DNA of 9,704 nt from Acidobacteriota bacterium. Lineage in GTDB: Bacteria > Acidobacteriota > Terriglobia > Terriglobales > Acidobacteriaceae. A program made the position numbers and the translations under genes. The stretch is taken from positions 1 through 9,704 of the forward strand of contig QHZV01000185.1 in the NCBI GenBank assembly GCA_003224785.1. The letters are read 5' to 3'. The notes below the pieces were generated by a model. That model worked only from the letters and a program-made list of their open reading frames with translations. It did not search any database and was not told where the DNA came from. Positions 1-5,301 of this stretch are shown here, piece by piece; positions within the stretch are counted from its first letter, which is position 1; the number at the start of each line of letters is the position of its first letter.

Positions 1-2
1 TC

Positions 3-305
3 GCACTCGAAGCCTGCTATCTTCCGGCAGATGACTTTCCTGGGTTGGTGCGCGCACCTTTGGGACGGTCGTCACTCTTCGCAACGCTCGAACGAGATTT
101 TGGCCTGAAAATCACGTACGCGGATGAAGAGGTGGACGCCACCGCCGCTGACACTCGTGTAGCGCAACTGTTGGAAGTTCCACGCGGATCTCCGGTGATG
201 CGAATACGGCAGGTGATTCATGGCTCAAACGGAAAAGCGGCCGTTTACGTACTCGGATTCTATCGCTCAGAGCGGCACTCGTTGTTCATACGCCGTTTCC
301 GGTGA
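3..305 (+). CDS. GntR/HutC-family transcriptional regulator, C-terminal UTRA domain (partial, 5' end outside window)
   Basis: The window opens inside this gene. The reading frame is open from base 3 and ends at a TGA at 303-305, giving about 100 residues. The visible part begins ALEACYLPADDFPGL and continues PLGRSSLFATLERDFG, which matches the middle of a UTRA domain, where a tyrosine-containing strand is followed by a short segment with 'S-L-(Y/F)-x-x-L-E'. It closes with the usual strand ending near 'YRSERHSLF'. UTRA is the effector-binding half of HutC/NagR/DasR-type GntR regulators, which often sense sugar phosphates such as glucosamine-6-phosphate. The winged-helix DNA-binding half must lie upstream of the window. 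The symporter follows 82 bases downstream on the same strand, and deaminase genes lie nearby, so a role in controlling amino-sugar uptake is a reasonable inference; the effector itself cannot be read from the sequence. The first in-window start-like codon (TTG at 45) is internal to the domain and is not the true start. Confidence 0.85.
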   Translation, partial: ALEACYLPADDFPGLVRAPLGRSSLFATLERDFGLKITYADEEVDATAADTRVAQLLEVPRGSPVMRIRQVIHGSNGKAAVYVLGFYRSERHSLFIRRFR

Positions 306-332
306 GCTTTGGCCTCATGCCACTGCACGTAA

Positions 333-360
333 ATGCGTCGCTTACGAAATCAGGACGCAT
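333..360. promoter_or_regulatory. Inverted repeat upstream of symporter (candidate operator or leader hairpin)
   Basis: ATGCGTC at 333-339 is repeated as its exact reverse complement GACGCAT at 354-360, with a 14-base spacer. The half-site centres are 21 bp apart, about two helical turns. The element ends 27 bases before the symporter ATG and lies in the 82-base gap after the GntR-type gene. It could be a binding site for that regulator or a hairpin in the leader. A 7-base inverted repeat can also occur by chance. Confidence 0.3.
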
Positions 361-387
361 GTTTCCGCAAATTAGTGTGGAGGAGAA

Positions 388-2337
388 ATGCCTCTTACCT
401 TAACGGATTGGATCGTCATCATCGGCTACCTGCTGGTGAACCTCGCGATCGGCATTTACTATCGCCGGCGCGCTAGCGGGAACACCGAAGAATTTTTCGT
501 CTCGGGAAGGGACGTTTCGTGGTGGCTCGCCGGCACTTCAATGGTGGCGACGACGTTCGCTGCCGACACACCGTTGTTTGTTTGCGGCGTCGTAGCCAAG
601 CAGGGAATCGCCGGGAACTGGATCTGGTGGGCTTTCTGCGTAGGCGGCATGTTGACAGTGTTCTTTTTTGCGCGGTATTGGCGCCGGGCCCAAATTATTA
701 CCGACGTGCAATTTGTGGAGATTCGTTACGGCGGCAAACCTGCCGCATTTCTTCGCGGCTTCAAAGCCATCTACCTCGGCCTGTTCATGAACTGCTTCAT
801 CCTGGGATGGGTTACAAAAGCGATGGTCAGCATTATCACCGTGCTGCTTGGGCCGGCGATTGCGCAAGGACGCGTGCTCGATCTCGGAATTCTTGGGCAG
901 CACACGTTAGGAGATCCCCAAACTACCGCGCTGGCCATTTGTGTTTTTTTGCTGATTCCGTTCACGGGGCTCTATACGTTCATTGGCGGACTGTGGGGAG
1001 TGCTGGTCACGGACCTGTTTCAGTTTGCGCTAAAGATGGCGATGATTATTGTGCTGGCATGGGTGGCTGTCGCACAGATTGGTGGAATGCACGGACTTCA
1101 GGAGCATCTGCAAACGATTCGCACACTTCAGAATGCGCACGGCGCTTCATCTGATCCCACTGCATTTTTGCCGGACTTCGGCCAGGGATTGACCGGCGAA
1201 GCTTTATGGACGTTGTCGGTGTTGACCTTTTTCGTTTATCTCGGAATGCAGTGGTGGTTGGCGTGGTATCCGGGAGCGGAACCGGGCGGCGGTGGCTACG
1301 TGGCGCAACGCATGTTCAGCGCGAAAGATGAGAAAAATTCTTTAGCCGCGACTCTCTGGTTCAATATCGCGCATTATGCGCTGCGGCCCTGGCCGTGGAT
1401 CATCACAGCGCTGGTTGCGATTGTTGTCTATTCGCCGAATGGAGGCATTCATCCGAGCGCAGCGTTTGCGCAAAATCCTGAGCAAGGTTATGTGATGGTG
1501 TTGCGGGATTATCTGCCGCCGGCGCTGCGTGGGTTGATGGTCGCGGCATTTCTGGCGGCATTCATGTCCACGGTTGGCACGCAGTTGAACTGGGGCTGTT
1601 CGTATCTCGTGAACGACCTCTATAAGAGATTTATGGTTCGAAACTCGACCGAGCGGCACTACGTCTTTGTGAGCAGATTATTCACGGTGCTACTGGTACT
1701 CGTCAGCGGATATACCGCGTCGCAACTGAATTCTATCGGCGAGGGGTGGGGAGTGGTGCTGAGTATCGGATTCGGGACTGGCGCGGTTTACATTTTGCGA
1801 TGGTACTGGTCGCGAATAAATGCGTGGAGTGAAATCTCCGCGATGATTGCTGCTGCGGCTGTCACTGTTGCGCTGAATGTGCATATCTTCGGAAAGTCGT
1901 TGATCGCATTCTCGGGGACTGCCGCGCTGGTGTATGCAAAGCAAAGCCTGGTAATCGGCAGCATTACAACCATTGTCTGGCTAATTACGACTTTTTTGAC
2001 CCGGCCCGAATCAGAAGAGACTCTGGTTAGTTTTTATCGGCGAGTTCATCCGTCGGTGTATGGCTGGCAAAAAATCTCCAAGCTGGTTCCGGAAATGCCC
2101 CAAGTTCGAGACCTGGCGAGCAACACATTCAATTGGGTGATGGGGACGATCCTGGTGTATGGGTGTTTGTTCGGAATCGGCAAACTAATATTCGGCCAGT
2201 GGATTTCCGGTGCGCTGATGCTGATTGTTGCGGCAGTGGCCGGATATTTGATTTTTTGGGACCTGTCTCGGCGAGGTTGGGAAACGCTTTCGGGTAAAGA
2301 AGCGAATGCTCCCTCATACGCGGCTCAGGGACGCTGA
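388..2337 (+). CDS. Sodium:solute symporter family (SSS/SSF, TC 2.A.21) transporter
   Basis: This 649-residue integral membrane protein is predicted to couple sodium entry to uptake of a small solute, most likely a sugar or amino sugar given the neighbours. The start is set by a strong Shine-Dalgarno sequence, GGAGGAGA at 379-386. The N-terminus (TM1 around residues 7-23) is followed by the family-typical 'EEFFVSGRDVSWWLAGTSM' region (35-52). Next come the helix with AATTFAAD-like character (53-60) and a long hydrophobic core. The segment AAFLAAFMSTVGTQLNWG near 386-403 corresponds to SSS helix 8; S394/T395 sit where sodium-site (Na2) serine/threonine residues are found in vSGLT-like proteins. 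The C-terminal part carries 'FYRRVHPSVYGW' and extra hydrophobic segments, as in the longer bacterial members of the family. Substrate specificity cannot be assigned from sequence. It lies downstream of the GntR-type regulator and may be co-transcribed with it. No truncation or frameshift is seen. Confidence 0.93.
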   Translation: MPLTLTDWIVIIGYLLVNLAIGIYYRRRASGNTEEFFVSGRDVSWWLAGTSMVATTFAADTPLFVCGVVAKQGIAGNWIWWAFCVGGMLTVFFFARYWRRAQIITDVQFVEIRYGGKPAAFLRGFKAIYLGLFMNCFILGWVTKAMVSIITVLLGPAIAQGRVLDLGILGQHTLGDPQTTALAICVFLLIPFTGLYTFIGGLWGVLVTDLFQFALKMAMIIVLAWVAVAQIGGMHGLQEHLQTIRTLQNAHGASSDPTAFLPDFGQGLTGEALWTLSVLTFFVYLGMQWWLAWYPGAEPGGGGYVAQRMFSAKDEKNSLAATLWFNIAHYALRPWPWIITALVAIVVYSPNGGIHPSAAFAQNPEQGYVMVLRDYLPPALRGLMVAAFLAAFMSTVGTQLNWGCSYLVNDLYKRFMVRNSTERHYVFVSRLFTVLLVLVSGYTASQLNSIGEGWGVVLSIGFGTGAVYILRWYWSRINAWSEISAMIAAAAVTVALNVHIFGKSLIAFSGTAALVYAKQSLVIGSITTIVWLITTFLTRPESEETLVSFYRRVHPSVYGWQKISKLVPEMPQVRDLASNTFNWVMGTILVYGCLFGIGKLIFGQWISGALMLIVAAVAGYLIFWDLSRRGWETLSGKEANAPSYAAQGR

Positions 2338-2338
2338 G

Positions 2339-2373
2339 GCGAACCGTTTCTCCCCACGTGACTGGCGGTTCGC
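2339..2373. terminator. Hairpin in convergent gap (candidate bidirectional terminator)
   Basis: GCGAACCG at 2339-2346 and CGGTTCGC at 2366-2373 form a perfect 8-bp stem with a 19-base loop. The stem starts 2 bases after the symporter stop and its right arm reaches the last base of the SIS gene's stop codon on the other strand, so it fills the gap between two convergent genes. There is no U-run on either side, so it is not a textbook intrinsic terminator. Position, more than composition, supports the call. Confidence 0.5.
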
Positions 2374-3503
2374 TATTCCTGCGTAACTGACTTGACCAGG
2401 TTCCTGGGGCGGTCCACGTCCAAACCCTTACGTACGGCGAAGTGATAAGCGAACAGCTGCAAGGGAATCATTTCTAAAATCGGGGCGAGCAGCTCCGGTG
2501 CGCGGGGGATGAAGATAGTGTGGTCTGCAATAGCCGAGACGGCAGTATCGCCCTCTGACGCCAGCGCAATAATTCGTGCTGACTGTTTTTTAAATCCTCG
2601 CATGTCCGCAACACTCTTCTCATATCGCAATACCGAACCAGGGTCTTTGTGATCACAGGTTGCGATCATTACGATTGGCAATGTTGCATCAATGAGCGCA
2701 TTGGGCCCATGCTTGGTTTCACCAGCTGGATATCCCTCAGCGTGCACGTAAGAAACTTCCTTCAGCTTCAACGCACCATCCATGGCAATGGGATAGTGAA
2801 TGGCGCGTCCGAGAAAAAGAAAATCTTCGAAGCGATGAAAGTTGTCAGCTAGCTGGCGACAGGTATCGGAGCATTGCAACACGACATCGGCCTTTTCTGG
2901 AAGCGCAGTCAATTCATCGAGCCAGGTGCGAAGGGCGTCTTTCGGAATGCTTTCTCTGCCCTGCGCCATGTAGGCGGCCAAAAGAAACAGCACGGCCATC
3001 TGTGCGGTGAAGGCCTTGGTGGAAGCGATGCTGATTTCCGGACCCGCGTGCGTGTAGAGAACACCGTCTGCCTCAGTTGCTACGGTTGAATTGACCACAT
3101 TCGAAATGGCAATCGTGCGAGAACCTTTTTGTCTCGCCAGGCGCTGGGCCGCCATGGTGTCGGCGGTTTCGCCAGATTGAGTGATCGAAATTGTGAGTTC
3201 CTCGGGGCCGATGGGAGGATTGCGATACTCAAATTCGCTCGCGTAGTCCACATCCGCAAATATGTGGACCAATTCCTGAAACATGTATTGCCCGGCCATT
3301 CCCGCGTGACGACTGGTCCCGGAAGCAACAATGTTGATGCGACGCATGGATCGCAGTTCTGCCGGGATGATCCGGATTTCATTCCCGATACGCACCTCAA
3401 CGTCCTGCAGCGAGATGCGGGGAGCGATGGTGTTCTTAAGCGCTTGCGGCTGCTCAAAGATTTCCTTGAGCATGAAGTGGGGAAATTTATTTTGATCGGG
3501 CAT
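2373..3503 (-). CDS. Double-SIS-domain sugar-phosphate isomerase/deaminase, GlmS-like without glutaminase domain (NagB-II type)
   Basis: This 376-residue protein matches the isomerase half of glucosamine-6-phosphate synthase but has no N-terminal glutamine amidotransferase domain. It begins 'PHFMLKEIFEQPQAL' (8-22), as at the start of the GlmS isomerase region. SIS domain 1 has the sugar-phosphate loop 'SGTSRHAG' (61-68), 'TQSGETADTM' (108-117) and 'GPEISIASTKAFTAQ' (154-168). SIS domain 2 has 'LFLGRAIHYPIAMDGALKLKE' (229-249), E249 and H265 in 'GETKHGP', and the tail 'DVDRPRNLVKSV' (362-373). These positions correspond to GlmS catalytic residues including the C-terminal lysine (K371). Proteins of this form (Shewanella-type NagB-II, AgaS-like) convert glucosamine-6-phosphate to fructose-6-phosphate and ammonia. 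The exact substrate is an inference, and an ammonia-dependent synthase or a different amino-sugar phosphate is possible. No clear Shine-Dalgarno sequence precedes the ATG at 3501-3503; M11 is the only nearby alternative. The gene is preceded by its own promoter and palindromes. Confidence 0.9.
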   Translation of the reverse strand: MPDQNKFPHFMLKEIFEQPQALKNTIAPRISLQDVEVRIGNEIRIIPAELRSMRRINIVASGTSRHAGMAGQYMFQELVHIFADVDYASEFEYRNPPIGPEELTISITQSGETADTMAAQRLARQKGSRTIAISNVVNSTVATEADGVLYTHAGPEISIASTKAFTAQMAVLFLLAAYMAQGRESIPKDALRTWLDELTALPEKADVVLQCSDTCRQLADNFHRFEDFLFLGRAIHYPIAMDGALKLKEVSYVHAEGYPAGETKHGPNALIDATLPIVMIATCDHKDPGSVLRYEKSVADMRGFKKQSARIIALASEGDTAVSAIADHTIFIPRAPELLAPILEMIPLQLFAYHFAVRKGLDVDRPRNLVKSVTQE

Positions 3504-3510
3504 TTGAGTT

Positions 3511-3528
3511 TACGTCTGCTATATAGCT
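3511..3528. promoter_or_regulatory. Palindromic operator-like element, copy 1 (start-codon-proximal)
   Basis: The perfect 10-bp palindrome GCTATATAGC lies at 3518-3527, 14 bases upstream of the SIS gene start codon. It is preceded by TACGT at 3511-3515, giving TACGT-n-TGCTATATAGC. The same arrangement, with one more base in the gap, occurs at copy 2. The repetition and palindromy suggest a site for a dimeric repressor. I cannot name the regulator family. Confidence 0.55.
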
Positions 3529-3573
3529 AAATGAGACGAAGACCAATATCAGCGAACCGTTGGCTAGGAGCCT

Positions 3574-3592
3574 TACGTGGTGCTATATAGCA
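3574..3592. promoter_or_regulatory. Palindromic operator-like element, copy 2 (promoter-overlapping)
   Basis: TGCTATATAGCA at 3581-3592 is a perfect 12-bp palindrome, preceded by TACGT at 3574-3578. Its centre is 64 bp from that of copy 1, close to six helical turns, which would place both on the same DNA face. It abuts and slightly overlaps the predicted -10 element of the minus-strand promoter, covering the likely transcription start, as expected for a repressor site. No further copy of GCTATATAGC was found in the window. Confidence 0.6.
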
Positions 3593-3621
3593 TCATCGCG
3601 TGTTAAGAGCTGAAATGTCAA
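3592..3621 (-). promoter_or_regulatory. Sigma70-type promoter for the SIS-domain gene
   Basis: Reading the minus strand, a perfect TTGACA lies at 3621-3616, followed after 18 bases by GATGAT at 3597-3592 (4 of 6 matches to TATAAT). Transcription would begin around 3585, inside the palindrome of copy 2, leaving a leader of about 80 bases. The -35 box sits 14 bases past the deacetylase stop codon, so the SIS gene has its own promoter even though it lies directly downstream of the deacetylase on the same strand. Confidence 0.5.
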
Positions 3622-3635
3622 CCGACTTTTCGCGA

Positions 3636-4595
3636 TCACGGCTGACCCGGACTTCGGGGCAGCGCGCTCGCGCGATCAATCACCCATTGCGGAAACTGCG
3701 GCGTGTTTCGGGGCGGCCTTCCACGAGTGATCGCCCAATGATCAATCCAATTGGTACCTTCTTCTCCGACATATTCGTCTGGCATGCTGTAGGCGGCATC
3801 GCCCAATGCGTCTTGCAGCGAGATGAATTTGTAACCGCGCTTGCGAAGTAAATCCAACAGTTCGCCGATGTGATCGGCTTCCAGCCAGTTGCCGTGTAGT
3901 AAGAGGATCTGCTTTGGTTCGTATCCCAACAATTCCTTTGAGAATTTTTCGTAATAGTCGAACACCTGGCCTGTGTAGGAAAGATATGAGCTGACGAGTT
4001 GCTGCTGAAGCGCCGAGTCGCCGCGCTTGCGTGCGTCTTCATAAACACTCGCGTACATCCAGTCCCAGGCGTCCATGGTTATAGGCGCGATGCGATAGCC
4101 GCGGCTCACAAGGAAGGCTTCCGCCTGACGGCGAGTTTCAAGATCTCGGCCGGTGTCGAGGTATGGATGGCGGAAATATCGCAGCGTCATGTGGTGCTGA
4201 TTGAGGAGCATCGTCGTCACAGTTTCGCCGCGAACGACTTCTTCCTCCCAATCTTTCAAAGTGACGCGGCTCAGAGAAGCATGACTGAAAGTGTGATTGC
4301 CGAGTTCGAAACCATACTCCGGCCACATAGCGAGAGCTTTGATCCGGTCATCCACTTCGCCAAACTTGTAGAGCTTCTTTTCGTTGACGAATCCGACAGC
4401 CGGAACTTTTTGGTCGCGCAGTGTTCCCAAAAGCTTAGAGGTCATTTCTACAATTTGCGCACCTGACATCCCCATACCGGCAGCGGGAAGATCATCAATG
4501 GTGATGGCGATTTCTCGTGGCGGAGCGCCTTGCGCACATAGAAGTCCAACCGCAGCGGCAAGCACCAATAGTATGAGACTGAATTTAAGTTTCAT
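3636..4595 (-). CDS. Secreted polysaccharide deacetylase (NodB domain, carbohydrate esterase 4-like)
   Basis: The protein is 319 residues from the chosen start and should remove N-acetyl groups from an amino-sugar polymer or oligosaccharide outside the cytoplasm. The start at 4593-4595 was preferred over an in-frame ATG 75 bases upstream because it places a signal peptide at the very N-terminus: MKLK, then a hydrophobic stretch at 5-20, then 'CAQGAPP'. NodB motifs appear in order: 'TIDDLP' with D34/D35 (base and metal-binding aspartates), 'NHTFSH' with H101 and H105 (metal ligands), 'RHPYLDTG' (142-149, the R-x-P-Y motif) and 'LLLHGN' with H234 (the late catalytic histidine). Thus the zinc triad and both catalytic positions are present. 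The substrate could be chitooligosaccharide, free or oligomeric GlcNAc, or peptidoglycan; the neighbouring deaminase genes favour a catabolic amino-sugar role. It is divergent from the hydrolase gene at 4864. No strong Shine-Dalgarno is visible. Confidence 0.88.
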   Translation of the reverse strand: MKLKFSLILLVLAAAVGLLCAQGAPPREIAITIDDLPAAGMGMSGAQIVEMTSKLLGTLRDQKVPAVGFVNEKKLYKFGEVDDRIKALAMWPEYGFELGNHTFSHASLSRVTLKDWEEEVVRGETVTTMLLNQHHMTLRYFRHPYLDTGRDLETRRQAEAFLVSRGYRIAPITMDAWDWMYASVYEDARKRGDSALQQQLVSSYLSYTGQVFDYYEKFSKELLGYEPKQILLLHGNWLEADHIGELLDLLRKRGYKFISLQDALGDAAYSMPDEYVGEEGTNWIDHWAITRGRPPRNTPQFPQWVIDRASALPRSPGQP

Positions 4596-4801
4596 AGATG
4601 TAACCCGTAATGCTTTTACCCGAAGCTCGATATCATTCGCAAGCCTTGAACAGTGTGTTCGGTCTTCCACGCGAGTCAGCTTAGGAGAAAATCAGACATC
4701 CCAACTTCGGACTGCCGGACAAGTTCCAGCAGGACATCGGCTCATTTTGCTGGTAGCTTAGGCAGTTGGCGCTGAAGCGTTCGGTTCTAGAAATGGTAGA
4801 G

Positions 4802-4828
4802 AGCGGCTGCTGGTGTTCCGCAGCCGCT
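4802..4828 (+). other. Stem-loop in the leader of the hydrolase gene
   Basis: AGCGGCTGC at 4802-4810 pairs perfectly with GCAGCCGCT at 4820-4828 around a 9-base loop. It lies 35 bases before the hydrolase ATG and about 20 bases before its Shine-Dalgarno sequence, in the 268-base divergent gap. No U-run follows, so a terminator is unlikely. It may be an RNA stability or translation-modulating hairpin in the 5' leader; no known riboswitch was recognised. Confidence 0.4.
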
Positions 4829-4863
4829 GCAATTCCGCAAAGTAACCACTCAAGGGGAGATTC

Positions 4864-5301
4864 ATGCAGCTCCGCACTGGTTCCAAGAAAATTTATGTGA
4901 TGTTGTCGGCGATCGCGGTTTTGGCTCTGGCAATTTGCGCGCCGTCGCAGACTGTAAAAATTGATGCGACCCCCAGCCATGTGGCGAATACATTCAGTCC
5001 GATTCGGGCGTTAGGAACAACACTCGACCGTATTCCAAGCAACACCACGGACATTTTCTTTCGACCGGACCAGATAAAACAGGTTCTGGAAGCGGGCTGG
5101 GGCCCGATGACCTATCGCCAGAATACGGAACTGTTCGTTCAAGCCTGGCATTGGAATCCGAAAGGGAGGTGGAGCGATCCTGCCGGGAACGGATATTTTG
5201 TCGGTGATCCTACGCCAAGCAAGGAAATGATTCGTCACTCGTACGGATACTCTTGGATGATGGAGACCTCAACACCTACTGGAAAAGCAATCCTTATCTG
5301 A
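4864..5301 (+). CDS. Discoidin-containing glycoside-hydrolase-like protein, N-terminal fragment (frameshifted)
   Basis: This is the first part of a gene split by a frameshift. It starts at an ATG preceded by the strong Shine-Dalgarno AAGGGGAGA (around 4853-4861). The N-terminus is a signal peptide: basic 'RTGSKK', a hydrophobic core through about residue 25, and 'APSQT' before the mature protein, so the product is exported. The mature start contains 'NTFSPIRALGTTLDRI', which resembles the first strand of a TIM-barrel glycoside hydrolase. It is followed by a tryptophan-rich section ending 'IRHSYGYS'. After this point (about base 5253) the frame gives 'WMMETSTPTG' and stops at 5301, while the homologous-looking continuation 'LDDGDLNTYWKSNPYL' is read in the -1 frame from 5253. 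I regard the residues after YGYS as out-of-frame. Only about 130 residues of this fragment are meaningful. The downstream fragment completes the gene. Confidence 0.75.
   Translation: MQLRTGSKKIYVMLSAIAVLALAICAPSQTVKIDATPSHVANTFSPIRALGTTLDRIPSNTTDIFFRPDQIKQVLEAGWGPMTYRQNTELFVQAWHWNPKGRWSDPAGNGYFVGDPTPSKEMIRHSYGYSWMMETSTPTGKAILI

Noticed and set aside
519..1154. Long overlapping frame (211 codons) inside the symporter gene
   Set aside because: It is arginine- and histidine-rich, resembles no family, and lies wholly inside a clearly coding frame, so it is a shadow of the symporter sequence.
3552..3560. GCGAACCGT shared with 2339-2347 as a repeat element
   Set aside because: The nine-base match has no extended similarity around it and is likely coincidence.
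3504..3635. glmS ribozyme/riboswitch upstream of the GlmS-like gene
   Set aside because: The gap is only 132 bases, contains a promoter with its -35 at 3616-3621, and leaves a leader of about 80 bases. That is too short for the glmS ribozyme, and its core was not recognised.
4726..4753. CCAGCA/TGCTGG inverted repeat in the divergent gap
   Set aside because: A 6-bp stem with a 16-base loop is expected by chance in this length of sequence, and nothing else supports it.
4785..4792. TTCTAGAA palindrome as a NagR/DasR-type operator upstream of the hydrolase gene
   Set aside because: The core is palindromic, but the flanks do not extend to the TGGTCTAGACCA-like consensus, and an 8-base palindrome is common by chance.
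4766..4793. TTGGCG-16-TAGAAA promoter for the hydrolase operon
   Set aside because: Only 4 of 6 matches in each box. It is in a plausible position but too weak to list as a feature.
5240..5265. Programmed -1 ribosomal frameshift joining the two hydrolase fragments
   Set aside because: No slippery heptamer of the X-XXY-YYZ kind is present around TACTCTTGG, and a programmed shift is not expected in a secreted glycoside hydrolase. An indel or sequence error is simpler.
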